A stretch of DNA of 64,000 nt from Pelotomaculum schinkii (GTDB taxonomy: Bacteria > Bacillota > Desulfotomaculia > Desulfotomaculales > Pelotomaculaceae), in assembly GCF_004369205.1 (NCBI RefSeq), contig NZ_QFGA01000001.1, positions 1 to 64,000 on the forward strand, given 5' to 3'. Positions 32,679 through 42,057 of the stretch are shown here, piece by piece. The notes below the pieces were generated by a model, which had not been told where the DNA came from, made no database searches, and saw nothing but the letters and a program-made list of their open reading frames with translations. Each line of letters starts with the position of its first letter. Positions within the stretch are counted from its first letter, which is position 1. Position numbers and translations under genes: made by a program.

Positions 32679-33149
32679 TTGAAAGAACAACAACTTGTTG
32701 AGCAGCTGCGTCGCAACGGATATAAAATCACACCGCAACGTCAGGAGATCCTGAAGGCGTTCATGGAAAGCAGCAGCAGGCTGCCGCAAAGCGCCGAGGA
32801 CATTCACAATAGAGTTGTTGAAAAATACCCTAATGTCAGCCTGGACACGATTTATCGAAATCTTAATGTGCTTGAGGGTTTAGAGATCATCAGCAGGCTT
32901 AGCCTCAAAGACGGCAAGAGCCGTTATGAGTTAAACCCGGGTGGCAGTCACCAGCATCATTTAATTTGTTTGGGGTGTGGAGCGGCGGAAGCAATAGACT
33001 ATTGCCCGTTAAAGGCTCTGCATGAGATAGGAATAGCAGAGGAAAAAAAATTTGAAATCAGAGAACACAGCTTTGAGATATTTGGCTATTGCTCACTTTG
33101 CAGAGAGCGGTCTGATGAGATAGGCAAACTGCCTGGTAAATGCAGTTGA
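32679..33149 (+). CDS. Fur family regulator, probably Zur
   Basis: A 156-residue Fur-type repressor: winged helix NGYKITPQRQEILKAF to DTIYRNLNVLEGLEIISRL, then the metal site HQHHLICLGCG and the second zinc pair YCSLC. The start is TTG 32679, since AGGAGG sits seven bases upstream; the ATG at 32658 has none. It is followed by znuC- and znuB-like genes, so zinc is the likely signal, although PerR or Mn sensors share the layout. The stretch 32446-32678 has no gene. Confidence 0.85.
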   Translation: MKEQQLVEQLRRNGYKITPQRQEILKAFMESSSRLPQSAEDIHNRVVEKYPNVSLDTIYRNLNVLEGLEIISRLSLKDGKSRYELNPGGSHQHHLICLGCGAAEAIDYCPLKALHEIGIAEEKKFEIREHSFEIFGYCSLCRERSDEIGKLPGKCS

Positions 33150-33180
33150 ACAGTATGGACAAAGCCTCAAGGTTGTTTGG

Positions 33181-34038
33181 ATGGCAATTTTATCGAAATT
33201 CTTAAGTGAGGCATTTGAATTAATGGGTATTACGGAGATTTTTGAGCATGTGCAAGAAAAAGCCTGCGGTCTTTGCTGCACAAAGCTGGAAGGCTTTGGG
33301 GTGAGTATTGGTAAAACTGAAATACTCAGGGACATCAATATTCATATTCACTGCGGAGAATTGACGGCCTTAATTGGCCCCAACGGGGGAGGGAAGACCA
33401 CCCTGTTGAAAGCGATCCTTGGTGAAATCTCCCATACCGGCGCGATCAAATTTCTTGACGCCAGGGAACAAAAGAGCAGGAAGCCGGTCGTGGGCTATGT
33501 TCCCCAAAGATTGGATTTTGACCGGGGAGCGCCGGTCAGCGTAATGGATCTGTTCGCCGCCAGTTTATCTGTCCGGCCGGTCTGCTTCGGTTATTCACGG
33601 AAACTGCGTGAACGCGTTTCAGCCAGTTTGGTTCATGTTCAGGCGGACCACCTTTTGGAACGGCGGTTGGGGGATCTCTCGGGAGGGGAAATGCAGCGGG
33701 TACTTCTAGCGTTGGCTCTCGACCCGGGGCCAGACCTGCTCTTGATGGACGAACCCGTTTCAGGCGTTGACGCGAGGGGCAGAGAGTTATTCTACCAACT
33801 GGTTTTTAACTTGCGCCGTCAATATGACCTCTCGATTATTCTGGTCTCCCACGATTTGGACATGGTAGCGCGTTATGCCGACCGTGTTGTGCTTTTGAAC
33901 AAGACGGTACTCTGTACAGGCGCTCCGGCAGAGGTCTTGACCAGTGAAAAGCTCCTGCAGGCTTATGGGCAGCTCTGCTTGGAAACTAAGGCGCAAAACT
34001 ATTTGCAGCCCAATATCGTTGGAGGTGTCCCCGTTTAA
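33181..34038 (+). CDS. znuC: Zinc/manganese ABC transporter ATPase, ZnuC-like
   Basis: A 285-residue ATPase with Walker A IGPNGGGKTTLL, Q-loop VPQRLDF, signature LSGGEMQRV, Walker B LLLMDEP and the His switch VSHD. The family (ZnuC/MntB/AdcC) powers import of Zn or Mn. An extra N-terminal stretch of 40 residues with a CGLCC motif precedes the domain and may bind metal. It overlaps the permease by one base (TAATG). The regulator lies just upstream. A solute-binding protein gene is not present in the cluster. Confidence 0.85.
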   Translation: MAILSKFLSEAFELMGITEIFEHVQEKACGLCCTKLEGFGVSIGKTEILRDINIHIHCGELTALIGPNGGGKTTLLKAILGEISHTGAIKFLDAREQKSRKPVVGYVPQRLDFDRGAPVSVMDLFAASLSVRPVCFGYSRKLRERVSASLVHVQADHLLERRLGDLSGGEMQRVLLALALDPGPDLLLMDEPVSGVDARGRELFYQLVFNLRRQYDLSIILVSHDLDMVARYADRVVLLNKTVLCTGAPAEVLTSEKLLQAYGQLCLETKAQNYLQPNIVGGVPV

Positions 34039-34877
34039 TGGAGCTTTGGTATGCTTTTGTTAGCCATATGTTACCGTTTGCCTGGGCCAGCCATGGGTTT
34101 ATGAAGAATGCCCTGCTGGCAGTGTTGTTGGTCGGGCCAATGTTCGCCATCATGGGGACGATGGTTGTCAATAATAAAATGGCTTTTTTTTCTGATACCA
34201 TTGGACATTCTTCGCTAACAGGCATTGCTATCGGAGTGCTCCTGGGATTCCAGGACCCTTTATGGATCATGCTTGTTTTTTCAGTCTTTTTGGCGGTTGC
34301 TATTTCCATGCTTAAACTCTGGACCACGGCCCCCACCGATACTGTGATTGGTTCGGTTGCCGCAATAATGGTAGCTCTCGGCATAGTCCTGCTCTCGCGG
34401 GGGGGAGGTTTCGCCAAGTTCTCACGGTTTCTCATCGGTGATATACTTAGCATAACTTCCGGGGAAGTGCTGCTCTTGGCCATAGCTCTGGGCGGGGTTT
34501 TACTCCTATGGGGATTGATGTTCAACAAGTTTTTGCTGGTTAGCGTTAATCAATCCGTCGCTCTTAGCAGGGGCATACCTGTGCGTCTGGTAGAAATAAT
34601 TTTTTGCGTGGCAACGGCGATTATAGTAACCATATCGATTCAATGGGTCGGCATCCTGATTATAAATTCATTTTTGATTTTACCGGCTGCAGCGGCCCGT
34701 AATGTAACCGGCAACATGATGAGCTACCATATCGTTTCGGTATTGATAACAATTTTTTCTGGAGTTGCCGGCCTGTTATTGTCTTACTACTGGGCTACCG
34801 CTACCGGGGCAACGATTGTTTTAATAACTGCCCTTTTCTACTTGGCCACCCTTTTGATGAAACCCCGTTTGGCCTGA
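34038..34877 (+). CDS. znuB: Metal ABC transporter permease, ZnuB-like
   Basis: A 279-residue permease of the ABC-3 family with about 8-9 membrane helices: FMKNALLAVLLVGPMFAIMG, the conserved FFSDTIGHSSLTGIAIG loop, and WVGILIINSFLILPAAAARN. It forms the channel for Zn or Mn with the ATPase encoded just before. The coding overlap with znuC indicates coupled translation. The usual lipoprotein ZnuA is missing from the neighbourhood and may be elsewhere. Confidence 0.87.
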   Translation: MELWYAFVSHMLPFAWASHGFMKNALLAVLLVGPMFAIMGTMVVNNKMAFFSDTIGHSSLTGIAIGVLLGFQDPLWIMLVFSVFLAVAISMLKLWTTAPTDTVIGSVAAIMVALGIVLLSRGGGFAKFSRFLIGDILSITSGEVLLLAIALGGVLLLWGLMFNKFLLVSVNQSVALSRGIPVRLVEIIFCVATAIIVTISIQWVGILIINSFLILPAAAARNVTGNMMSYHIVSVLITIFSGVAGLLLSYYWATATGATIVLITALFYLATLLMKPRLA

Positions 34878-35051
34878 AAATAAACTAAAATTTGTTATTA
34901 TTCCAAAATCTTATGTCTAAAACTCGCCATTTTGTGAAGGAATTAAGATCTTCGGCAGAGAAAATTTTAAAATGAGCTTGACAATAGGCCAGGACTTGGC
35001 CTACTCTTTTATTTACGGCATTGTCGAGCTGCGTGGGACAGCCCGTCCACC

Positions 35052-35366
35052 TTATGGCTGGTTTTTTGACTTTTCCCAGATATAGGCGCCGATTTGGCTA
35101 AGCGCTTTCTTTAGGCCGCCAGGGTCTTTTAGTGTATAGCCCTTTGCCCAGTAATCAGCAAGTATTTCGTTGAATTTCACAAACCCGGATATTCCGGTAA
35201 CAATCCAAAGATGAACATACCCCACATCTTTTTCATCGCAGGAATGGTCCTGGTCATGTTTGTGGGTAATGCGAAACTCGCGTATGCAGTTTTCGTCATC
35301 ACACCATGATAAGGTTCCTTCATTTACAGTTAATTCTTTGCCGCAAGTGTCACATAAAAAGGCCAA
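35052..35366 (-). CDS. Hypothetical protein with N-terminal zinc-ribbon-like motif
   Basis: A 104-residue protein. MAFLCDTCGKELTVNEGTLSWCDDENC contains a CxxC plus a CxxxxC pair, suggesting a small zinc site, followed by HKHDQDHSCDEKDVGYVHLW and a helical C-terminus. No family is recognised. It is transcribed toward the Zn transporter genes, which might be coincidence. A moderate site precedes the ATG. Confidence 0.5.
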   Translation of the reverse strand: MAFLCDTCGKELTVNEGTLSWCDDENCIREFRITHKHDQDHSCDEKDVGYVHLWIVTGISGFVKFNEILADYWAKGYTLKDPGGLKKALSQIGAYIWEKSKNQP

Positions 35367-35591
35367 AACGAATCACTTCCATTTCTATATTTTAAAAATT
35401 ATAAATACAATTAAGAATGCTTGACCATTATTTTTCCACAAAACGAGTCCGGGTACCTTCTTTTTATGAGAAATGAAACGCATAAAGATTTCAAAATTAT
35501 CTAAATTAAGACAGGTTGTGGTGCCTTTTAGAATCGCGTGACTATTTGAAGAAGGCGGACTGACTTCATGGCATCCCTTTTGCATATTCAT

Positions 35592-35941
35592 TATTAAGAT
35601 AATACTAAATATTTAGTTATTAAGGGGAGGGATGCTATAGGCAATGGCTTGCAGGCTATCTTGAAAGGGATGGCCTAATTAGGTAATTCCCGCCATAGCT
35701 GCTGTTAAAATGTGTGCGTGTCAATTATACGCGGGTTTACCGGGAGAAAAGGTCTTGGTTTGGGTGGGCTGAACAAGCCCACAGCGCAGTGTCGTGTAGT
35801 GTACGTTAAGGGGAGGATTTAGTTCGGCTGAGCTGTTAAAAGCTCGTACAGTTAGTAAAGGACTTCAGAAAAAACCTTTTATTACTGGTGAGGTTTAGGG
35901 GTGTTTGCCTCAATCTGTTCCTTTGGGGAAAGGAGAGTAAC
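35592..35941 (+). other. Long leader region before frdC
   Basis: About 350 bases without a convincing gene. It is GC-rich after 35700 and contains a clean hairpin GTGGGCT / AGCCCAC (35764-35783) and another GAGCT / AGCTC (about 35829-35845). No known riboswitch pattern is recognised. It probably holds the promoter and leader of the fumarate reductase operon. The strong site AAAGGAGAG precedes frdC. Confidence 0.45.
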
Positions 35942-36655
35942 ATGGAGCTAGCGAAGAACTTACAGAAGACTCTCAATAAGTCTTATGGAAAGACAGACCT
36001 GTATGTTGACCTCGCTGAATCGATTACCGGTATTATACTGGTAGGTTTCTTGTGGATGCACATGCTCTTTGTAGGTACGATTTATATCAATAATGGTGTT
36101 TTGTTTAACTCGTTATCCGAGGGGCTGGATAAGTATTATCTGGCTCAAATCGGCATACCGGCCACGGTATTGGTTATTTTGCTTCACATTTTTATGGCCG
36201 GCCGGCGCGCGCCGATGCGCCTGCGTGATTTGAGGATAGCGTGGCGGTTGACCAAGATGCTCAATCACTATGATACCTGGGTTTGGGTTGGTCAGGTAAT
36301 CACAGCCTTATTGATAGGTATTTTCGCAAGTATGCACCTTTGGACAGTCATGACAACCTGGCCTATTGAAGCGGTGAAAAGCGCTCACCGTGTCGCCGAT
36401 CCGGGTGTTGCTTTTTGGGGTCATTTCAGCATCCCATACTATTTAATTTTTTATACAATTTTTCTGCTCGTGGGAGAATACCACGCCGGATTCGGACTCT
36501 ACCGTATCCTTGTCAAGTGGGGCTGGTTTGAGCGGCATAAAATGGGCTGGGTGTTAAAAGGAATAACCGTTATTATTATTTGCATCGGCGTTGGAGCCCT
36601 TTACATGTTCACTCAGTTAGCTAAAATGTATCCGCATGTAGGAGGTGCCCTATGA
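35942..36655 (+). CDS. frdC: Fumarate reductase/succinate dehydrogenase cytochrome b subunit
   Basis: A 237-residue membrane subunit with five helices that anchors the complex and passes electrons to or from menaquinone. Helices include ITGIILVGFLWMHMLFVGTIYI, IPATVLVILLHIFMAGRR and YYLIFYTIFLLVGEYHAGFGLYR. Conserved histidines (WMHM, LLHIFM, SMHLW, EYHAGFG) suit two haem b groups, as in the epsilon-proteobacterial type. ATG 35942 follows AAAGGAGAG; an upstream in-frame start at 35888 has no site. It overlaps frdA by ATGA. In syntrophic relatives this enzyme oxidises succinate during propionate breakdown. Confidence 0.9.
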   Translation: MELAKNLQKTLNKSYGKTDLYVDLAESITGIILVGFLWMHMLFVGTIYINNGVLFNSLSEGLDKYYLAQIGIPATVLVILLHIFMAGRRAPMRLRDLRIAWRLTKMLNHYDTWVWVGQVITALLIGIFASMHLWTVMTTWPIEAVKSAHRVADPGVAFWGHFSIPYYLIFYTIFLLVGEYHAGFGLYRILVKWGWFERHKMGWVLKGITVIIICIGVGALYMFTQLAKMYPHVGGAL

Positions 36656-38478
36656 GCGCGAAACATACTCATATATCTGATGTTCTAGTTGTTGGCGCCG
36701 GCCTTGCCGCTGAACGGTCCGCCATTGAGGCTGCCGAACAGGGGTTAAGTGTTATTATCCTAAGCCTGATTCCGCCGCGGCGCTCGCACAGTACCGCTGC
36801 CCAGGGTGGCATGCAGGCGTCTCTAGGAAACGTTGCGATGGGCTTGGGTGATAACCCCAGGATTCACCTGGAGGATACTATTAAAGGTTCTGACTGGGGC
36901 TGCGACCAGGAAGTCGCTAAAGCGTTTTGCGATACTGTTCCGATCATGATCCGGCAACTTGACGCCTGGGGTGTCCCCTGGAACCGTGTTACGGCCGGTA
37001 AGAAAAAATACGCCAGTGGTGTTGAAACAGAGGACTTAAAAGAAAAAGAAGGTTTGATTACCGCCCGTGACTTCGGCGGTGTGGCCAAGTGGCGCTGCTG
37101 CTATACTGCAGATGGCACCGGCCATACGGTGATGTTCGTTGTGGACACAGTCGTTTGCAAGATGGGGATTACCGTCCATGACCGGATGGAAGCCATCTCT
37201 CTGATTCATGACGGTGATACCTGTTTAGGCGTTGTCGCCAGGGACTTGAGGACAGGTGACCTGAACGTATACCTGGCCAAGTCGACCGTTATTGGTACCG
37301 GTGGCGCCGGACGTATATACGCTGCGTCCACCAACGCTGTAATCTGTGAAGGCACCGGCGGGGCTATCTGTCTCAACACCGGTCTTGTTCCTCTCGGTAA
37401 TATGGAAGCTGTCCAGTTCCACCCCACGGGCATGCCGCCGGTGTGGATCCTGATGACAGAAGGCGCACGTGGTGATGGTGGATACCTCTTGGATAAGAAT
37501 ATGCACCGCTTTATGCCGGATTACGAGCCAAAGAAGAAAGAGCTTGCCTCACGTGACGTTGTTTCCCGCCGCATGATTCAGCATATTCGGGCAGGTTACG
37601 GTATCCAGAGCAAGTACGCGCCGCAGCACCTCTGGTTGGATATCCGCCATTTGGGTCGCAAGTGGGTATGGAACAACCTGCGTGAGATATCCAATATCGC
37701 CATGAACTTTAACGGTTTGGATCCGGCTAAGGATCTGGTTCCGGTTCTTCCCACCCAGCACTATACGATGGGCGGCATCCGAACCAATAAGAACGGTTTT
37801 GCATATGGCCTCAAGGGTCTCTTTGCTATCGGCGAAGCAGCCTGTTGGGACCTCCACGGCTTCAACCGCCTTGGCGGCAACTCCCTGGCGGAAACAGTCA
37901 CCGCGGGATTCCTGGTTGGTAAAGAGGTTGCCAAATATACCCTGGGTGCTACACAGAAGTTTGATTACAAACTGGTTGAAGGTTTTGTCAAGCAGGAAGA
38001 AGAACGGATTAAGAACCTTATTTCCGGCAGAAACGGCAAGGAAAACGCATACGAAATCAAGGCAGCAATGGGCCAAGCCATGATGGACCACGTCCACATC
38101 TTCCGGACCGGCCCGGCATTGCAAGAAGGTGTGACAAAACTCCAAGAACTCTACAGACGCTCACTGAAGATCGGACTGCGTTCCTCCGGACAGGGAGCCA
38201 ATCCGGAACTGGCTCAAGCATTGCGGATGCCGGGTATGATACGTATGGCGCTTTGTGTGGCATACGGTGCTTTGATGCGTACGGAAAGCCGTGGCAGCCA
38301 CTCCCGCGAAGACTTCCCGAAGCGGGATGACGTCAATTGGCTCAAGCGGACGCTGGCTTACTGGAAGCCAGGGGCCGATCTGCCCACGCTTGACTATGAA
38401 CCTGTTGCCACTCCACATATGCCTCCAGGAGACCGCGGCTATGGAGAAGCAACCGCAGGCCCGAAGGCGGCGAAATAA
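36652..38478 (+). CDS. frdA: Fumarate reductase/succinate dehydrogenase flavoprotein
   Basis: A 608-residue catalytic subunit. The FAD-binding VLVVGAGLAAERSAIEAAEQG is followed by RRSHSTAAQGGMQA, whose histidine carries the covalent flavin. Active-site parts are HPTGMPP, TEGARGDGGYLL and the YTMGGIRTN histidine-loop, with NRLGGNSLAET near the C-terminal third. It interconverts succinate and fumarate. The direction cannot be told from sequence. It is the middle gene of frdCAB. Confidence 0.95.
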   Translation: MSAKHTHISDVLVVGAGLAAERSAIEAAEQGLSVIILSLIPPRRSHSTAAQGGMQASLGNVAMGLGDNPRIHLEDTIKGSDWGCDQEVAKAFCDTVPIMIRQLDAWGVPWNRVTAGKKKYASGVETEDLKEKEGLITARDFGGVAKWRCCYTADGTGHTVMFVVDTVVCKMGITVHDRMEAISLIHDGDTCLGVVARDLRTGDLNVYLAKSTVIGTGGAGRIYAASTNAVICEGTGGAICLNTGLVPLGNMEAVQFHPTGMPPVWILMTEGARGDGGYLLDKNMHRFMPDYEPKKKELASRDVVSRRMIQHIRAGYGIQSKYAPQHLWLDIRHLGRKWVWNNLREISNIAMNFNGLDPAKDLVPVLPTQHYTMGGIRTNKNGFAYGLKGLFAIGEAACWDLHGFNRLGGNSLAETVTAGFLVGKEVAKYTLGATQKFDYKLVEGFVKQEEERIKNLISGRNGKENAYEIKAAMGQAMMDHVHIFRTGPALQEGVTKLQELYRRSLKIGLRSSGQGANPELAQALRMPGMIRMALCVAYGALMRTESRGSHSREDFPKRDDVNWLKRTLAYWKPGADLPTLDYEPVATPHMPPGDRGYGEATAGPKAAK

Positions 38479-38502
38479 CGTGGTAAAAGGAGGCATGAAT
38501 AG

Positions 38503-39252
38503 ATGGCACGCCAGTTAACATTCTCGATTTTTCGCTATAATCCGAACAAACCGGGCGATAAGCCCAGGATGCAGGAATATACGTTCGAAGAATTCGAAGG
38601 TTTGACCATGTTCGTGGCACTGAACAAGATCCGTGAAGAGATGGATCCGACCCTGATGTTTGACTTCGTCTGCCGCGCGGCAATCTGCGGTTCCTGTGCC
38701 ATGATGATTAACGGCAGGCCGCGGCTGGCCTGCAAAACCATGACTATAAACCTGCCCAGCCGGATTACGGTGCTGCCGTTGCCGGTGTTCAAGCTGATTG
38801 GAGACCTCTCGGTTGATACCGGAACCTGGTTCAGGAATCTACAGGTCAAAACCGAATCATGGATTCATACCAACAAGAAGTTTGACCCCAATGCTCTGGA
38901 AGTAAGGATGGATAATAAAATAGCAGAACAAATATATGAGCCGGAACGTTGCGTCGAGTGTGGCTGCTGTGTAGCTACCTGCGTAACTGCCAATATCCGT
39001 GAAGACTTCATTGGGGCAACGGGAATCAACAGAGTTTCACGTTTCATGATGGATCCCCGTGATGAACGTTCAGACGCAGAGTATTATGAAGTGGTTGGCA
39101 ATGAGGACGGCGCTTTTGGCTGTGTTGGTTTGATGGCCTGTGCCGACCTGTGCCCCATGGAAATACCCTTGCAGACGCAGCTGGCTTATGCCCGGCGCAA
39201 GATGGCCGCAGCCGGCTTAAAGCTCCAGTTTGCGGGAGTGAAAATATCTTAA
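38503..39252 (+). CDS. frdB: Fumarate reductase/succinate dehydrogenase iron-sulfur subunit
   Basis: A 249-residue subunit with three clusters: 2Fe-2S in CRAAICGSCAMMINGRPRLAC, and two more in CVECGCCVATC and CVGLMACADLCPME. The second and third groups supply 4Fe-4S and 3Fe-4S ligands. It links FAD in FrdA with haem in FrdC. The start follows AAAGGAGG. It ends the operon ahead of a strong terminator. Confidence 0.95.
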   Translation: MARQLTFSIFRYNPNKPGDKPRMQEYTFEEFEGLTMFVALNKIREEMDPTLMFDFVCRAAICGSCAMMINGRPRLACKTMTINLPSRITVLPLPVFKLIGDLSVDTGTWFRNLQVKTESWIHTNKKFDPNALEVRMDNKIAEQIYEPERCVECGCCVATCVTANIREDFIGATGINRVSRFMMDPRDERSDAEYYEVVGNEDGAFGCVGLMACADLCPMEIPLQTQLAYARRKMAAAGLKLQFAGVKIS

Positions 39253-39282
39253 ACAGGTAACTCTTTAGTAAGGACTAAAACG

Positions 39283-39318
39283 CCGTGGCGGAAATGGAAA
39301 CTGCCACGGTGTTTTTTT
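39283..39318 (+). terminator. Terminator of frdCAB
   Basis: The stem CCGTGGC / GCCACGG with a 13-base loop is followed by TGTTTTTTT. Confidence 0.85.
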
Positions 39319-39492
39319 CTGTATTGAAGGACATATAATGATGAGTTTCTTTAGGCAAGTAGCCGTCTTGGTATAGAAAATATTAGGAGATACAAAATAT
39401 GCGTGTGGTTGATTTTGTTCGTCAAATATTGGTATAATGTATTGTATTTTAAAAGAATTAAAGCACTCCATTGAAAGCGGTGAACCGTTGCA

Positions 39493-40716
39493 ATGAAAAT
39501 TTATGATGAACTGGTAGCTCGTGGCTTGATTGCCCAGGTTACCGACGAAGAAGAAATTAAAGAACTTATTAATAATGGTAATGCAACATTTTATATTGGA
39601 TTTGATCCAACTGCGGATTCTTTGCATGTTGGTCATTTTATGGCCCTATCCCTGATGAAACGCTTGCAGATGGCAGGAAACAAACCGGTTGCTCTTCTTG
39701 GAGGCGGTACAGGGATGATTGGTGATCCATCCGGCCGGACGGATATGCGTTCGATGATGACACCTGAAACAATTCAGCACAATATTGATTGCTTGAAAAA
39801 GCAGATGGAACGCTTCATCGAGTTTGGTGAAGATAAGGCGATTATGGTTAATAATGCAGACTGGCTCTTAAAGCTGAATTATATTGAATTACTGCGTGAA
39901 GTAGGAACCTGTTTTTCTGTAAATAATATGTTGCGCGCAGAATGTTATAAGAACAGAATGGAAAAGGGACTGTCCTTTTTGGAATTCAATTATATGATCA
40001 TGCAGTCCTACGATTTTTATTACCTGTTTCAGCATTACGGGTGCAATATGCAGTTCGGCGGTGACGACCAGTGGTCTAATATGCTGGGTGGTACGGAACT
40101 GATTCGCCGTAAGTTAGGCAAAGATGCCTACGCCATGACAATTACACTACTAATGAACTCCGAAGGCAATAAGATGGGCAAGACGGCCAAGGGTGCTGTT
40201 TGGCTTGACCCCAACAAAACCTCACCTTTTGAATTCTTTCAGTATTGGCGTAATGTCGATGACGCTGATGTGCTCAAGTGCATCCGTATGCTTACCTTCT
40301 TGCCCCTGGAACAGATTGACAAAATGGACAAATGGGAAGGCAGCCAGCTAAACGAAGCCAAGGAAATTCTGGCCTATGAACTGACAAAGCTGGTCCACGG
40401 TGAAGAAGAAGCCCAAAAGGCCATGAACGCTTCTCACGCTCTCTTCGCAGGCGGCACGGATGATTCTGACATGCCAACTACTGAAATTGAAACCGAGCAA
40501 CTGACCAATGGTGCGATCAGTATTTCGGATTTGCTGGTGGTGTGTGGTTTAACGGCTTCTAAGAGTGAAGGAAGACGTCTGGTGCAACAGGGTGGTGTAT
40601 TTGTTAATGATACTAAAGTTGAATCCATTGATCATAAAATTACTTTAGAACAATTGAAAAACAGTGTCAAAATACGTAAAGGTAAGAAAACTTACCATAA
40701 GGCTTTGATGAAGTAA
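39493..40716 (+). CDS. tyrS: Tyrosyl-tRNA synthetase
   Basis: A 407-residue class I enzyme that charges tRNA-Tyr. The HIGH motif is HVGH at 45-48, the KMSKS motif is KMGKT at 227-231, and the C-terminal S4 RNA-binding domain is SDLLVVCGLTASKSEGRRLVQQGGVFVND. The type is the one common in clostridia (YIGFDPTADSLHVGHFMAL, GDDQWSNMLGGTELIRR). It is AT-richer than neighbours such as frdA. It has no T-box leader upstream. Immediately after its stop lies a broken second tyrS of another type, so this copy probably replaced the original. Confidence 0.95.
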   Translation: MKIYDELVARGLIAQVTDEEEIKELINNGNATFYIGFDPTADSLHVGHFMALSLMKRLQMAGNKPVALLGGGTGMIGDPSGRTDMRSMMTPETIQHNIDCLKKQMERFIEFGEDKAIMVNNADWLLKLNYIELLREVGTCFSVNNMLRAECYKNRMEKGLSFLEFNYMIMQSYDFYYLFQHYGCNMQFGGDDQWSNMLGGTELIRRKLGKDAYAMTITLLMNSEGNKMGKTAKGAVWLDPNKTSPFEFFQYWRNVDDADVLKCIRMLTFLPLEQIDKMDKWEGSQLNEAKEILAYELTKLVHGEEEAQKAMNASHALFAGGTDDSDMPTTEIETEQLTNGAISISDLLVVCGLTASKSEGRRLVQQGGVFVNDTKVESIDHKITLEQLKNSVKIRKGKKTYHKALMK

Positions 40717-40735
40717 AGAAAATGATAACTGGAGT

Positions 40736-41150
40736 ATAAGCCTGGGTAACTATATCGGTATAGACGAACGATATGATGCTGCGGTATTTTAAACTGGTAA
40801 CTGCCGTATCCCTGTAAGAGTTGGGTGATATTGAAAGAGGCTTAAAGTTCGGTGAAATGCATCCAAGGATGTCAAGATGCGCCTGGCCAGGGAAATTGTC
40901 TCACAGTACCATGACCATGATGCAGCAGTTGCCGTTGGAAGAGGAATTGATAAGAATATTCCAACAAAAAGATCAGCCTGATGAAATACCTGACTTTAGA
41001 TTATCAGAGGACATGCTGGAGGACGGGTTGATCTTGCTGCCCAAATTGGCGCCCGGCAGCGCCTCAAGCACAAGCAACGACAGACGTCTTATCCAGCAGG
41101 GGGCGGTAAAAGTCGGAGGCGAAAAAATTTAAAGTGTAAATGGCCCAAAG
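40736..41150 (+). pseudogene. Decayed second tyrS, C-terminal half
   Basis: Fragments of the other bacterial TyrS type can be read: SLGNYIGIDE, a deletion, DMMLRYFKLVTAVSL, an in-frame stop at 40815, ELGDIERGLKFGEMHP, a frameshift near 40868, DVKMRLAREIVSQYHDHDAAVA, a frameshift near 40930, EEELIRIFQQKDQPDEIPDF and finally the S4 part DRRLIQQGAVKVGGEKI. Two frameshifts, a stop and a deletion make it inactive. It starts 20 bases after the stop of the intact tyrS. Confidence 0.85.
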
Positions 41151-41207
41151 GGTTGAGATATAAACTTTTGACCAGGAAGAATCTATTACAAGAACAGAAT
41201 TAAGATA

Positions 41208-41233
41208 AGAAAGGGCGCTTAGGCGCCTTTTCT
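41208..41233 (+). terminator. Terminator after tyrS remnant
   Basis: The stem AAAGGGCGC / GCGCCTTTT with loop TTAG is followed by CTATTTT. Confidence 0.75.
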
Positions 41234-41400
41234 ATTTTCGAACAACTAATATTGGCATGATTTAGTACAGCCCTTGGAACATTTTTTTATGCACTTATTG
41301 CAATCAGCAATCATTTTTACTGTTGAAACATAAATTAGTATACGGGAATTATTTTAAAAAATTAGTCCCATTTAACATGGTTTAAGGAGGTGACAACCTG

Positions 41401-42057
41401 TTGTTTAAAAGGAGAAGAAGGGTGCGGCCGGGCCTTGTGCTGGGCGCCTTCTTTCTTGCTTTAGCGGCGCTCTTGATCATGCTGGATCTTTCACTCAGAG
41501 GTACCTTCTATGGCATAGCAGAGGTCAAAGCAGTGCAAATAGCAACAAATGCTATCCAGGAGACACTCAAGGAACAGGTAGTTGATCAGAATATCCGGTA
41601 TCAGGATTTTATTGTAATTCACACGGACAGCGAGGGACACATAACCCTGATGCAGGCCGATACCGTCAGGGTCAATAAATTTGCCGCTGCAACAACACTG
41701 GCAGTAGAAAAAGCTCTAGAAAATTTCAGGTGGCAATCCTTTAGTATTCCGCTCGGGCAAATGCTAAGACTTCCACTGTTGGCACACTGCGGCCCAAATA
41801 TTACCTACCATATTATGCCGGTTGGCTCGGTAAGAGTAAATGTTTTAGACAAGTTTGAGTCCGCTGGGATAAACCAGACCAGACATTCAATATACCTTGC
41901 TTTTGACACCAGCGTCCGCATTGTAGTGCCTTCCAAAAGCGGTGAGGCAGTTGTAACAACTCAAGTGCCTTTGGTGGAAAGTATAATAGTAGGAAGTGTA
42001 CCTGACACATTTGTAAATGTGACCGGCGGCATTTTCGGAAGTGGTTTATTAAAATAG
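41401..42057 (+). CDS. yunB: Sporulation protein YunB
   Basis: A 218-residue protein with a basic N-terminus and one membrane helix (LVLGAFFLALAALLIMLDLSL). The YunB pattern follows: AEVKAVQIATNAIQETLKEQV, NIRYQDFIVIHTDSEGHITLMQADTVRVNKF and FSIPLGQMLRLPLLAHCGPNITYHIMPVGSV. YunB is a mother-cell sporulation protein of Bacillota. The start is TTG 41401 behind AAGGAGGTGACA. It lies alone upstream of the rRNA operon. Confidence 0.92.
   Translation: MFKRRRRVRPGLVLGAFFLALAALLIMLDLSLRGTFYGIAEVKAVQIATNAIQETLKEQVVDQNIRYQDFIVIHTDSEGHITLMQADTVRVNKFAAATTLAVEKALENFRWQSFSIPLGQMLRLPLLAHCGPNITYHIMPVGSVRVNVLDKFESAGINQTRHSIYLAFDTSVRIVVPSKSGEAVVTTQVPLVESIIVGSVPDTFVNVTGGIFGSGLLK

Noticed and set aside
35385-35591. 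Possible 68-residue minus-strand protein
   Set aside because: No ribosome site precedes the start, the product has no recognisable features, and it lies in intergenic AT-rich DNA.
39319-39492. T-box leader for tyrS
   Set aside because: No T-box sequence (GGTGGTACCGCG-like) or antiterminator is present in this stretch.
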